Notes under the pieces: generated by a model | What the model was told of the DNA's origin: nothing | Seen by the model: only the letters and a program-made list of their open reading frames with translations | The model's database searches: none | Assembly (NCBI RefSeq): GCF_017948245.1 | Contig: NZ_CP072865.1 | Coordinates: 2,319,501 to 2,383,500 of the forward strand | Length of the DNA: 64,000 nt | From: Rhizobium sp. NLR16a | GTDB taxonomy: Bacteria; Pseudomonadota; Alphaproteobacteria; Rhizobiales; Rhizobiaceae | Reading direction: 5' to 3' | Program-made: the position numbers and the translations under genes | Part shown: positions 45,222-54,160 of the stretch, piece by piece | Numbering within the stretch: the stretch's first letter is position 1 | Layout of the letters: each line of letters starts with the position of its first letter

Positions 45222-46058
45222 CTATTTCGTCGCGCCGGCCGTCAAACCGGCGATAAACCGCCGCTGGAAAACGAGATAGGTCAGGATGAGTGGGGCAATG
45301 ACAATGACCGCACCGGCGGTCAGAACCGGCGTGTTGACAGTATAACGTCCTTGGAAAAACAGCATGCCGAGGGGCAGTGTCCGATAGGCATCGTCGTTCA
45401 CCAGAATGAAGGGGATCAGAAACTCGTTCCAGGTCCAGATGAACAGGAAGAGCGCCAGTGTCGACATTGCCGGCATCATCAGCGGAACGACGATCTTGCG
45501 CAAAATATAGAAGCGCCCGGCACCATCGAGAACGGCCGCTTCCAGAATTTCTTCTGGCAATTGCTGCATCGCGCTTGCAAGGAAGATCGTCGAGAATGGG
45601 ATCGACATCGCGATCTGGGGCACAATGACGGCCGCATAGGTGTTGATCAACCCGAGATACCGCATTTCATAATAAAGCGGAATGATGAAGGCCTCCGCCG
45701 GCACCATCATGCCGAGCGTCAGGATAGCGAACAGGCTGCGCCTGAGCGGAAAGGACAGATAAGCAAAGGCAAAACCCGTCAGCAGGCCCAGAAAGACGCT
45801 TGCCGCGACGACGGGAATGACAACGATGATCGAATTCCAGAAGTAGATGTTGAAATGGCCGGCGTTCCAGGCATCGAGGTAATTTTCGAAATGCGGATAT
45901 GCCGGGAGCGCGAACGCGCCCTGCAGAACGTCGGCCTTGCTCTTGATCGAGGTGAGCAGCAGAAGCAGGAACGGCGTAATCGTTACGAATGCAAGAAGCC
46001 AGAGGACAAGGCGAAGGAAGAGCGGGGCAGCGGGAATGTTGGACTTGCGGCTCATCAA
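45222..46058 (-). CDS. Carbohydrate ABC permease (MalG-type)
   Basis: A 278-aa inner-membrane permease with six helices. The EAA motif that docks the ATPase is LPEEILEAAVLDGAGRFYIL near residue 166. The first helix FLRLVLWLLAFVTITPFLLL and the ending YLVFQRRFIAGLTAGATK are typical of the CUT1 MalG group. Its start overlaps the end of the MalF-type gene by four bases. No ATP-binding gene is present in the operon, so a shared ATPase of the MsmK/UgpC kind from elsewhere must serve it. That is inference. Confidence 0.93.
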   Translation of the reverse strand: MMSRKSNIPAAPLFLRLVLWLLAFVTITPFLLLLLTSIKSKADVLQGAFALPAYPHFENYLDAWNAGHFNIYFWNSIIVVIPVVAASVFLGLLTGFAFAYLSFPLRRSLFAILTLGMMVPAEAFIIPLYYEMRYLGLINTYAAVIVPQIAMSIPFSTIFLASAMQQLPEEILEAAVLDGAGRFYILRKIVVPLMMPAMSTLALFLFIWTWNEFLIPFILVNDDAYRTLPLGMLFFQGRYTVNTPVLTAGAVIVIAPLILTYLVFQRRFIAGLTAGATK

Positions 46059-46948
46059 GCCATTCCTTTACTTTTTGAGCCCACCAGCCGGTGAATTGCA
46101 AAATTGATGGCGAATGTCAGCAGCGCGCCGACAATGGCGATGGCCGCCGCCGCGCCAAACCGATTGAGCTCGAAACCGAGCTGGTACATGTAGATATTCG
46201 GCACGAGCGTGGCATTGGCGGGCCCGCCGCGGGTCATTGTGAAAATCAGGTCGAAACTTTTGATCGACGCGATAACCGTCAGCAGCAAAACCACCCTGAT
46301 CTCCGGCATGAGAAGCGGCAGCGTTATCCAGACAAACGTCTTTCGCGCCGAAGCACCATCGACCTTCGCAGCATCAAAGAGCGAGGGATCGATGCGTTGG
46401 ATTCCCGTGAGGAAGATCACCATGCAAAAACCGAAGAAATACCAGGTGGCAACGATCCCGACCGCGGGAAGCACGAAGTTGAAATCTCCCAGCCAAGGGA
46501 GTGCGAACATGCCCAAGCCCACCGCTCTCAAAAACTGGTTGAACGGACCGAATGCAGGATTGTAGAGCCATGCCCAGATGATGCCCAACACGGCAGTCGG
46601 CATGATATATGGGAGGAACAGGAATGTCCGCAGGGCGAGTTGTTCCCGTTGCTTCAGATTCCAGACGCAGGCGGCAAGACCTATGCCGAGCCCGAGCGGC
46701 AGGACGCAATAGAATATCATCAGCTCGGCATTGTTGCGCAAGGCGATGTAAAAACGATCATCGGAAAAGAGATCGATGTAATTGCCGAGGCCAACCCACT
46801 TGGGCACGGTCAAGCCGTCCCAACTGGTCAGGCTCAACGCCAAAGCCGCGACAATCGGCCCGAAGACAAAGGCCGCGTAAAGCAGCAATCCGGGGAATAG
46901 ATAGATCCAATTGGTATGTTCGGAGCCATCAAGTGGGGAGCGCTTCAT
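46055..46948 (-). CDS. Carbohydrate ABC permease (MalF-type)
   Basis: A 297-aa CUT1 permease with six helices (NWIYLFPGLLLYAAFVFGPI at the start). The EAA motif is DPSLFDAAKVDGASARKTFV near residue 200. It pairs with the MalG-type gene to form the membrane channel of a sugar importer. The ATG at 46948 follows GGAGTACCGG. A frame extended to 47068 adds residues unlike permeases. It lies between the binding-protein gene and the other permease gene in one operon. Confidence 0.93.
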   Translation of the reverse strand: MKRSPLDGSEHTNWIYLFPGLLLYAAFVFGPIVAALALSLTSWDGLTVPKWVGLGNYIDLFSDDRFYIALRNNAELMIFYCVLPLGLGIGLAACVWNLKQREQLALRTFLFLPYIMPTAVLGIIWAWLYNPAFGPFNQFLRAVGLGMFALPWLGDFNFVLPAVGIVATWYFFGFCMVIFLTGIQRIDPSLFDAAKVDGASARKTFVWITLPLLMPEIRVVLLLTVIASIKSFDLIFTMTRGGPANATLVPNIYMYQLGFELNRFGAAAAIAIVGALLTFAINFAIHRLVGSKSKGMA

Positions 46949-47068
46949 TCCGGTACTCCATGAAGCCAACGGTCGTCGTGCAGCAAGCCTGAGATCGCGG
47001 CGCTGATTTCTTGAGATGATGTCGACGAGACGCAGGCCGCGGACGGTCGCGGCCTGCGTCCGCGCCAT

Positions 47069-48406
47069 TTATTTCTGACCTTTCAGGTAAGCCTGATAAT
47101 CCTTGTCCATAGCGTCGACAAAGGCTTCAGGCGTGATCTTGCCGGACAGGAGAAGCGGCGTGTTGTCGTCGATTGTCTTCAGCATCGTCGGGCTCGACCA
47201 ATCGGGATAGTGGCCAAGAGCGTCGTTGGCGTTGAGCGTCTTCCACATCTCGATGCCGGAGCTCAGCAGCGGCGTGAGCTTTGGCTTCGCATCCGCCGCA
47301 AGCGACGTTGCCGGAAGATAGCTGGCATTGGCCCAGGCTTCGGCAGCTTTTTCCGAAACCATGTAGTCGATATATTCACCGGCCAGGTCCTGCGTTTTCT
47401 GATCTTTGGCAAGGCTTGTTATTGCCCAGGCAAGATCCACGCCTCCGACGCTCAGCGGCTTTGTAATGCCTTTCGGGGCAGGAATGGCCATGAAGCCGAT
47501 ATCCTGGTTGTGCTGCATATCACCGAAATACCAGGTTCCCGAGATCAGGAAGGCGCCCTGCCCCGATATGAAAAGCTGAACGGCGTCGTCACCCGAAATG
47601 CCTTCGAAACCGGGATAGAAATAGCCGCCCTGCGCCCATTTCTGCACCAGTTTTGCGGATTCGATGTTGCCTTTGGTATTCCAGGAACCGCCCCTGCCGT
47701 AAATCAGATCGTCAAGTTCGGCGCGATTGCCCGCGTCGATATGGGCTTGATCGATGGCACCGATCATGTGCAGGGCGAGATGCTGCTTTGCGCTGCCCAT
47801 CATGAAGGGCGCCACGCCTTTTTCCTTCAGCTTGTCGAGATCGGCCAAAAGCTCCTCGAAGGTCTTCGGCGGTGCTATGCCGGCGTCGTCGAGGATCTTC
47901 TTGTTGTAATAGAGGCCGACGATCTCGGCGAGGCCTGATATGCCGTAGGTTTTGCCGACCCCGAACTTTGGCCCATCCCAGCGATCTCGCGCCAGGACGG
48001 AATCGGACTGGCGCTTATCCCAGCTGTATTTCTTGATGTAGTCGTCAACCGGCAGGAGCAGTCCTTCCTTGACCATTGCGCCCATATCGCCGGCGCCCTG
48101 GTTGACTTTCGTGACGACCGGGCCGTTCCCTGCCGAAACCGCGAGCTTCAGCGTCAACTTCATGTCATCGAAGGTGCGGGCGGTACGCTTGATCGTAACG
48201 CCGGGATGCGCAGCCTCGAACTCTTTGTTCAACTGCTCTATGACCGCACTCTGACCTTCGTAGGTCTGGTCATCCCAAACAGCCAGATCGTCAGCCCTGA
48301 CGGCTGCCGAAAGGCCAAGATTCATAAGCGCTGCACCAGCAAGCGCGACGGCCGTTTTCATTTGAAATGCCGGCAGCATGTTGATCGATTTCACGCTTCT
48401 TTTCAT
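47069..48406 (-). CDS. Sugar-binding protein of ABC transporter
   Basis: A 445-aa periplasmic family 1 extracellular solute-binding protein for sugars. The signal peptide runs to about residue 38 (TAVALAGAALMNLGLSAAVRA). The binding fold begins DDLAVWDDQTYEGQSAVIEQ and shows FEAAHPGVTIKR and LYYNKKILDDAGIAPPKTFEEL, both usual for this family. The ATG at 48406 follows AGGTGGAG. It is first in an operon with two permease genes. The ligand may be the product of the nearby glycoside hydrolase, an inference from position. Confidence 0.93.
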   Translation of the reverse strand: MKRSVKSINMLPAFQMKTAVALAGAALMNLGLSAAVRADDLAVWDDQTYEGQSAVIEQLNKEFEAAHPGVTIKRTARTFDDMKLTLKLAVSAGNGPVVTKVNQGAGDMGAMVKEGLLLPVDDYIKKYSWDKRQSDSVLARDRWDGPKFGVGKTYGISGLAEIVGLYYNKKILDDAGIAPPKTFEELLADLDKLKEKGVAPFMMGSAKQHLALHMIGAIDQAHIDAGNRAELDDLIYGRGGSWNTKGNIESAKLVQKWAQGGYFYPGFEGISGDDAVQLFISGQGAFLISGTWYFGDMQHNQDIGFMAIPAPKGITKPLSVGGVDLAWAITSLAKDQKTQDLAGEYIDYMVSEKAAEAWANASYLPATSLAADAKPKLTPLLSSGIEMWKTLNANDALGHYPDWSSPTMLKTIDDNTPLLLSGKITPEAFVDAMDKDYQAYLKGQK

Positions 48407-48582
48407 CTGCTCCACCTCACTTGGTTTATTCTCCACTCCCCGCTCGAGCCTTGCGCCAGGCGCCGCCGAACGTTTTCTTCCCCCAGAGCTTTGCCTGACC
48501 GGCGAATCTGAGGTAATCGTCAGTGCATCAGCTCCTCTCGCGACCCAAAACGACAAAGCGCCACGCAGGAGGTGGCAAAGTG

Positions 48583-49197
48583 ATGGACACCGGTTGCTTC
48601 ATCCGTCCCGCGACTGAAGCGGATATCGAAGCCTTTTTTGAAATCTGCCTGAAAACCGCGAATGGCGGTCACGATGCCAGCGCTCTCTATAGTGACCCGC
48701 GTCTGCCCGGTTACATCTGGTCGGTGCCATATCTCAAGTTCGCCAAAGACTTTGCCTTTGTTCTCGTCCAGCACGACCGACCGGCCGGCTATGTCGTGGC
48801 CGCACCCGACACCAGCCGGTTCGATCAGGACTTGGCGGCAAGCTGGTGGCCGCTGGTGCGCCGAGAGGTCGCCGGACTGGCGCCGACCCGTCCGCGCGAC
48901 GCCGACGTCTTGGAACGAATCCAAAATCCGCGCAGTGGAACGGTCTGGCTTCAGCACCAGTACCCGGCGCATCTCCACATCAACGTCCTTCCCGGCCTTC
49001 AGGCAAGCGGCTGGGGACGAAAGATGATCGACACCGAGCTGCAGGCACTTCGAAATCATGGGGTCACGGCCGTGCATCTCGGGGTCGACCCTGCAAACGA
49101 ACGCGCCAAAGGCTTCTACCGTCACCTTGGCTTTTCCGAATTCGAACGCGATGGCGCCGTCGCCTTTGCTATGCGGATCGATCAGGGATCCCGTTGA
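48583..49197 (+). CDS. GNAT N-acetyltransferase
   Basis: A 204-aa Gcn5-related acetyltransferase. The N-terminal part FIRPATEADIEAFFEICLKT is the first strand-helix unit. The acetyl-CoA motif A region is HLHINVLPGLQASGWGRKMI near residue 128, and the last part LGVDPANERAKGFYRHLGFS is the conserved motif B. The acceptor is unknown; the domain around residue 60-110 resembles O-GlcNAcase C-terminal acetyltransferase-like proteins. A GTG three bases before the ATG is also possible. It is divergent from the sugar-transport operon and convergent with the hydrolase gene. Confidence 0.87.
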   Translation: MDTGCFIRPATEADIEAFFEICLKTANGGHDASALYSDPRLPGYIWSVPYLKFAKDFAFVLVQHDRPAGYVVAAPDTSRFDQDLAASWWPLVRREVAGLAPTRPRDADVLERIQNPRSGTVWLQHQYPAHLHINVLPGLQASGWGRKMIDTELQALRNHGVTAVHLGVDPANERAKGFYRHLGFSEFERDGAVAFAMRIDQGSR

Positions 49198-49217
49198 AAC
49201 CGCCGGCGCCAAACCGC

Positions 49218-50975
49218 TCATGACATCGGCTCCGCATTTGCAGCGTGAAGCCCATATTTCAAAGCGACGGCCGCCGGCATGGCGCTCCAGCCCTGAAGCA
49301 GGGAGCCGCGTCCATAAGGCGGCGAGAAATATTCCACTGCGCCTATCCAGCCATTGTCGAGGCAGGTTTCCCACCAGCGTGTCAATGCGTAGCGGGCGCC
49401 TCCAAGCCCGTGGCGAAGGCGTTCTTCGGCATAAGCGCCATCCCAATAAGGCCAGTCCGAGCCGTTATGGTAGCGGTAGGGAAAAGCGGTCTTGGACCGC
49501 AAATCACTTTGCCGCTTGAATGGTGGATAGGCGCACATCACACCCCAGCTGCCATAGGGCTGTTCCTGATTGTTGCGCGTTTCAAGTCTGGTTTCGAACG
49601 CTCTCAGCAGGCCGACAGCCTTCTCCTCTGAAATAGCACTAAATCGCGATAAGGTCAGGCTGTCGAGAGCCAGATGATCCTCAACAAAAGAGCCAGGCGT
49701 TCCGTAGTCGAGATATCCTCCCGTTGCCGGGACGAAGAGCTTGGCTTCGATTTCCCGCCGAGCAAGAATTGCGGTCTTGCGCGCATGTTCGGCAAGGGTC
49801 GGATCATGCCCCTCGCCCAGTCTCGCCACCGCATCCATAGCGCCGACGAAGAGGCCGAGATCGTAGGAGACAAGGCCGTCACGGAAGACATTGTCGGCCC
49901 AATCTCGGTCGTTGCGCGGCTTCAGCGGCAGAACGCTGTCGGGACCGGCCAGACTGACATAGCGATCCATGATCGCCCTCACTGTCGGCCAATGAAGCTG
50001 CACCTCGGCCGCGTCTTTCGTCACGCCGAAATAGTCATCCAGAAAAAGAATGAAGAAAAGCGGACTGTCGAAGTGGTCGCTCCACCAATCCTGCGGACGG
50101 TTATGATACTCCGGAACGGCTCTTTTATGGCTTTTGGGATTAGCCTTGCAGTCGGCGACGAAGCGCTGCCAGGCATCCGATTGCGCCGGTCCCGTCAGGA
50201 TAACTCCGCTCGGGGCCTCTCCGTCGGGCTGTATTCCCTTGGCGAGTAGTCGGATCTCGTCGCGCACCGCCTCCGGAGCAATCGTCAAAAGAGGCTGCGT
50301 CGTCCAATAGCCGTCGCGGTAATAGGTCCGCGCCGGAGCGCTATAGGCCTGTCCGGCGGCAAGGCCGGCGAAGGCGCCATTTTCGTCGCGCCTTATGCTG
50401 GAAAGGGCCGCATGGATCCCCTGGCTGACCATAGTGCGCATCAGCGGGTCGGCCTCAGGCATCATGTCGCAACGCGCCACATATTCCGCGGCTTGGGTCA
50501 TAATGGCTTCACTGCTGAGATCGAGCGCTCTCTCGGCTTCGTCTCTCGAGGCGCCGCAGGCAATCCGCAGATCGGCATCTCGAGCTTCCACGATAAGGAC
50601 GCCCCAGCCCATTTCGAAAATCTTCCGATGACCGCTGCGGAACACCTTCGCTTTCGCGTCTCGCCCATCCGGCTCGTGCCACCAGGCGCAACGGCGCGCT
50701 GGATAGACGCCCTGCAGGCTCACTCCATTGATCAGCATCACCGGCAGCGACTGCGCGACGAAAACGCCGCCCTGTTTCGAGACGAGTCGGTTCGGAGCGT
50801 AGCTATAGGGGCCGGCGATCGGAGAAAACCGCACACGCCCCAGGCTGCCGGCACCCCAAAGGGCAAGATCGGCATATCCGTCCGGATGAACATCCGCCTG
50901 GAGGCGTGGCGCCATTATAGGCAGCAAGACACCGGCGTCGGCTGAAAGCTGCCCGTTGGTCGAGGGCTTAATCAT
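49218..50975 (-). CDS. Glycoside hydrolase, (alpha/alpha)6 barrel type
   Basis: A 585-aa protein resembling trehalase/GH63-like glycosidases. It lacks a signal peptide, so it is probably cytoplasmic. A beta-rich N-terminal part leads into the barrel, where acidic and aromatic motifs occur (YYRDGYWTTQPL, QDWWSDHFDSPLFFILFLDDY, NDRDWADNVFRDGLVSYDLG and NGSDWPYWDGAYAEERL). The RD and SDW/WDG acids are candidate catalytic residues. The family number cannot be fixed by eye. The ATG at 50975 follows GGGGAC. It is divergent from the ROK regulator gene and next to a sugar importer, so it may process the imported oligosaccharide. Confidence 0.72.
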   Translation of the reverse strand: MIKPSTNGQLSADAGVLLPIMAPRLQADVHPDGYADLALWGAGSLGRVRFSPIAGPYSYAPNRLVSKQGGVFVAQSLPVMLINGVSLQGVYPARRCAWWHEPDGRDAKAKVFRSGHRKIFEMGWGVLIVEARDADLRIACGASRDEAERALDLSSEAIMTQAAEYVARCDMMPEADPLMRTMVSQGIHAALSSIRRDENGAFAGLAAGQAYSAPARTYYRDGYWTTQPLLTIAPEAVRDEIRLLAKGIQPDGEAPSGVILTGPAQSDAWQRFVADCKANPKSHKRAVPEYHNRPQDWWSDHFDSPLFFILFLDDYFGVTKDAAEVQLHWPTVRAIMDRYVSLAGPDSVLPLKPRNDRDWADNVFRDGLVSYDLGLFVGAMDAVARLGEGHDPTLAEHARKTAILARREIEAKLFVPATGGYLDYGTPGSFVEDHLALDSLTLSRFSAISEEKAVGLLRAFETRLETRNNQEQPYGSWGVMCAYPPFKRQSDLRSKTAFPYRYHNGSDWPYWDGAYAEERLRHGLGGARYALTRWWETCLDNGWIGAVEYFSPPYGRGSLLQGWSAMPAAVALKYGLHAANAEPMS

Positions 50976-51140
50976 AGACAGGTCCCCGACAGCCGCATTG
51001 AGGAACCTGCAGAATGCGAAACGAAGAAACAGCTGAACCAGCCTGAGCCGGTTCCTCTTTGGGCGATCTTGGCGCGTACGCGCCGACCCAGACAATATGT
51101 ACGGTGCATACTTGTCCTCGACCCTGTTTCAATCGCGCAT

Positions 51141-51169
51141 TTGACAACGCGTTGATCCCAGCCTACAGG
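51141..51169 (+). promoter_or_regulatory. Candidate promoter of the ROK gene
   Basis: TTGACA (51141-51146) and TACAGG (51164-51169) are 17 nt apart on the plus strand, about 165 bases before the ROK start. The -35 is perfect and the -10 moderate. A candidate operator lies 12 bases downstream. Confidence 0.4.
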
Positions 51170-51180
51170 CGGCTCCTCTC

Positions 51181-51205
51181 TTGTCAAGGACGTAGACAAA
51201 TTGTC
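51181..51205. promoter_or_regulatory. Candidate ROK operator
   Basis: TTGTC (51181-51185), GACAA (51195-51199) and TTGTC (51201-51205) make overlapping inverted repeats, and GACAAATTGTC is an odd-centred perfect palindrome. It lies in the 359-base divergent region between the hydrolase and ROK genes, just after the candidate ROK promoter. ROK regulators often bind such dyads. Confidence 0.4.
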
Positions 51206-51334
51206 GGCTTCCGTGTACTGAACTGGGCTACGGAGATGGGGATTGAGCACTAAACCCATCATTTCGCGATGGTTGAGAACCGGACCGACCTTACATTAGG
51301 GATACGCCTCGAACTAATTGGAACGCGCAGCCGG

Positions 51335-52516
51335 ATGGCAACGACGTCGTCTATCGTACAGACTCCCATCGCACGAAAAATCTCGACCAATACGGTGATC
51401 CGGACCGTGTTAGCCAAGGGGAAGATCTCTCGCGCCGATATTGCCAAGCTGACAGGCTTGTCGAAACAGACGATTTCCGATGTCGTGCGCGATCTTGAGG
51501 ATGATGGGTGGCTGAAAGCTGTCGGGCAGACCGATGGTCGTCCCGGCCGGAATGCGATCATCTATGAAATCAACGCAAGAGCGGGCCTGGCTGTCTCCAT
51601 CGATCTCGGAGGCACCAAGATCGCTGCGGCTATCTGCGATCTGTTGGGTAACGTCGTTGCGGAAACCAAAGTGCCCACTGACCCACGCGGCGGACCGCAT
51701 CTCGTCAACCAGTTCAGCGACCTGATCACTCAACTCGCGCTTGCGGCGGGGACGACTGCCGACAAGCTGCGTCTCGTCGTTCTCGGCAGTCCCGGCGTCC
51801 TCGATCCGGCTACCGGACATATCAACGTCGCGCCGAACATTCCCGGCGTGGACGCAATGGATCTGCGGCAAGCGTTCAGCGATAAGATGGGCATACCGGT
51901 GATCATTGAAAATGACGTCAACCTCGCCGCGCAAGGGGAGAGATGGCGGGGTCACGGCATCGAGGTCGGCAATTTCGCTTTCGTGGCGCTTGGGACGGGC
52001 GTTGGCATGGGCATTATCGCCAATGGCGCGCTGTTGCGCGGTGCCCGCGGCGCGGCCGGCGAAATCGCCTATCTTCCACTCGGCGGCGATGCTTTCGATC
52101 CAGGCGGTTTTACACTGGGAACCTTCGAGAGCGCGGTCGGCAGCGTCGCCATGCTGCGGCGCTATACCGGTTTCGGCGGGCGCAACGCCTCTACCGTGGC
52201 CGACCTCTTCGCTGCGTTCAATGCAGGCGAAACGAGCGCCATCGCCGCAATCGAAGAGACGGCGAGGCTGGTGGCGATCGCTATTGCCACCATCGGAGCA
52301 ACTCTCGACCCGGAACTGGTGATCACCGGCGGCAGTATCGGTGCAAGGCCGGAGCTCGTAAACGCCATCCGCGCTTTTCTGCCGCGTTGCACCCCTTACC
52401 CGCCGCGCATCGAGATCAGCCGATTCGGCAACCGCGCCGCTCTCATGGGAGGCATGGGTATCGCCGTCGAGCGCATGCATGACGATCTGTTCGGTGTAAA
52501 ATTGCAGGACGCTTGA
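51335..52516 (+). CDS. ROK-family transcriptional regulator
   Basis: A 393-aa ROK regulator. The N-terminal winged helix-turn-helix includes LAKGKISRADIAKLTGLSKQ and TISDVVRDLEDDGWL (residues 25-70). The sugar-kinase-like domain has the phosphate motif VSIDLGGTKIAAAICDL near residue 90 and LGTGVGMGII. The zinc-binding cysteines of the usual CxCGxxGCxE motif are absent: after GARGAAGEIAYLPLGGDAF no cysteine follows. Such variants are known among rhizobial sugar regulators. It probably represses the neighbouring sugar-uptake genes, an inference from the divergent layout. A start at 51269 is also in frame but adds a segment outside the usual fold. Confidence 0.92.
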   Translation: MATTSSIVQTPIARKISTNTVIRTVLAKGKISRADIAKLTGLSKQTISDVVRDLEDDGWLKAVGQTDGRPGRNAIIYEINARAGLAVSIDLGGTKIAAAICDLLGNVVAETKVPTDPRGGPHLVNQFSDLITQLALAAGTTADKLRLVVLGSPGVLDPATGHINVAPNIPGVDAMDLRQAFSDKMGIPVIIENDVNLAAQGERWRGHGIEVGNFAFVALGTGVGMGIIANGALLRGARGAAGEIAYLPLGGDAFDPGGFTLGTFESAVGSVAMLRRYTGFGGRNASTVADLFAAFNAGETSAIAAIEETARLVAIAIATIGATLDPELVITGGSIGARPELVNAIRAFLPRCTPYPPRIEISRFGNRAALMGGMGIAVERMHDDLFGVKLQDA

Positions 52517-52586
52517 AGATCGCAGCAGCTCGCAATCAGCCGCTGCGCCACTTGCGAAGCGCGGCAAATGCGCTAGATTTTGCGTC

Positions 52587-52880
52587 ATGATCACAGCAAC
52601 GCAGATACGCGGCGCGCGCGCCATGATCGGCATGAGCATCGAAGAGCTCGCCGCCGCAAGCGGCCTGCCGGTCGAGATCGTGACGGCTTTGGAAAAGGGC
52701 GAGTTTGAGGGTGAGCCGCATGCGTTGTTCGACGTGCGCAGCACTCTCGAAGCGCACGGCATCATATTCCTGTCGAGCGGCAACCAGGATGAAGGCGGCC
52801 CCGGCATCCGGTTGCGGGCACGCACATCAACCGATGACGGCATCCGGCCGGAAAATCTCAATGCCGCCAATGACGACTGA
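52587..52880 (+). CDS. XRE-like helix-turn-helix protein
   Basis: A 97-aa protein with a single helix-turn-helix in the first 60 residues (ATQIRGARAMIGMSIEELAA and ASGLPVEIVTALEKGEFEG). The segment LFDVRSTLEAHGIIFLSSGN follows, a common form for small XRE-type rhizobial regulators. The C-terminal part is acidic and lacks a recognised sensor domain. The function is unknown. It follows the ROK gene by 70 bases but need not belong to its operon. Confidence 0.8.
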   Translation: MITATQIRGARAMIGMSIEELAAASGLPVEIVTALEKGEFEGEPHALFDVRSTLEAHGIIFLSSGNQDEGGPGIRLRARTSTDDGIRPENLNAANDD

Positions 52881-52934
52881 CCAGATTGGTCCGTCGCGTC
52901 TCGCTGTCTGATCCTTTATCGCGGGAACCACGGG

Positions 52935-53150
52935 TCAGAGATAGGCCTTGGCAAGGTCAGCGAGTTTGCCGCCGTCTCTCACGCCCTGTCTGTAAAGCTG
53001 AATGATAACCGCACCGATCCTCTCGGCTTCCGGCGTCGTTCTGACCAGGCCGCGTTCGTCGCAGACCTTGTCGAGCACTTGCGAAAGCAGATCGAGATCT
53101 TCCGAAAAGAGCGGTAAATCATGCGGATGAATTGATGACCGTAACATCAC
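52935..53150 (-). CDS. Small conserved hypothetical protein (71 aa)
   Basis: I recognise this only as a type of small protein common in rhizobial genomes. The sequence is helical and mixed-charge (DLPLFSEDLDLLSQVLDKVC, AERIGAVIIQLYRQGVRDGG) and resembles members with a TEAERIAAxIIQLYxxGVRDxxxL pattern. It has no signal peptide or membrane segment. The gene is convergent with the XRE-like gene. The start at 53150 gives MMLRSS. The 244 bases upstream to the next gene show no other feature. Confidence 0.65.
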   Translation of the reverse strand: MMLRSSIHPHDLPLFSEDLDLLSQVLDKVCDERGLVRTTPEAERIGAVIIQLYRQGVRDGGKLADLAKAYL

Positions 53151-53394
53151 GCCGCACTTCCCTCCGAGGGCAAACGCCTACACGCTTGCATCGCCGGCCG
53201 CCCTCCGCAACCGGCAATGAAGTTATTATGCGTGAGGGTCCGAACTTTAGCAACTGCGCAAACTCCTGCGGAATAAAATTTCTTCCGCGCGTCTGGCGCA
53301 TTTTGCAGCAGGGATCCGAACCGGCTCAGGCGTGTTGCGATTTTTCAGATTCGCCGTTCGGCTTCATCCTGATCTGGCGTTACCGCAACATTCT

Positions 53395-53616
53395 TCAGCC
53401 GTTGCGGCGGCCTCCAGCGGCGATGAACGGCGGATCGATGAAGCCTTCCATGATCACCTTGGCGGTCAGCTCGATCACTCGTTCCTCGGCAAGTTCGGCA
53501 AGCGCGAGGGCAACGTCGCCCTCTGGCCAGCCGGCCTTGACCGCCTCGTCCGACAGAGCTTGGAAAGCATCGGCAAGGGCCTGCCTGCAAGTTAGGTTCT
53601 GGTTCATATCCGCCAT
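53395..53616 (-). CDS. Small hypothetical protein (73 aa)
   Basis: I do not recognise a family. The C-terminal part is helical (CRQALADAFQALSDEAVKAG, ALALAELAEERVIELTAKVI) and ends FIDPPFIAAGGRRNG. The start is uncertain: ATG at 53616 or 53607 gives a compact protein, while 53688 adds a hydrophobic-cysteine stretch without clear signal-peptide form. No good ribosome-binding site is seen for either. It may be paired with the preceding small gene on the same strand. Confidence 0.5.
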   Translation of the reverse strand: MADMNQNLTCRQALADAFQALSDEAVKAGWPEGDVALALAELAEERVIELTAKVIMEGFIDPPFIAAGGRRNG

Positions 53617-54160
53617 GCGCTCGCACCAGGCCATCACTGAGAGGAACAATCCTAATCTACACATATTCGCAAAAATGCGAAGCACCAAAAGGTTCTCTGA
53701 AATTTAAAAGCAGACTATCCAGCGTAAAATTCTGTATATCCTTAACAAAATATACAAATATCAGTCCATATTATTGATGGACCCCCCAAAATGGACGAGA
53801 ATAAATATTTTCCAAGCACTCCCGTTAAGAGAGTACTTCATTGTATAATTTACTTCAAATGGTCAAAATCGAATTCGATACACTGATCATTTTCTCTGCC
53901 CAATGGCATAGACCCGAAGTCCGGCCGTTTTCAGCATCTTCGCGCCACCCTGTCAATTAGCTTCGGGATATTCCCGGCGCGAGCATGACCCTCAATCGCG
54001 TCGTGGTGAAGAGGATATTAAAGCGGTTCGGCCGTTGGGCATCGGAGGATAGCGGCGAATGCCGACCGGCGTGATCACCTTATTGCCATAACGGCACCAC
54101 ACTGGCGTCAAAGTCCGCCGTACCATTGCCTCGGCGTGTTCAATTTTTTCAGGAGGTGAA
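53617..54160. other. AT-rich intergenic island
   Basis: About 540 bases without a credible gene. From 53690 to 53890 the sequence is clearly more AT-rich than its surroundings. A 31-codon frame starts at 53791 but lacks a ribosome-binding site. The last part before the methyltransferase gene contains a perfect AGGAGGTG ribosome-binding site. No repeat or tRNA fragment was found in it. Confidence 0.5.

Noticed and set aside
51410..52870. 486-codon frame antisense to the ROK gene
   Set aside because: The ROK protein has clear DNA-binding and kinase-fold motifs. The opposite frame is low-complexity shadow.
53791..53886. 31-codon frame in the AT-rich island
   Set aside because: It has no ribosome-binding site and is short enough to occur by chance in AT-rich sequence.
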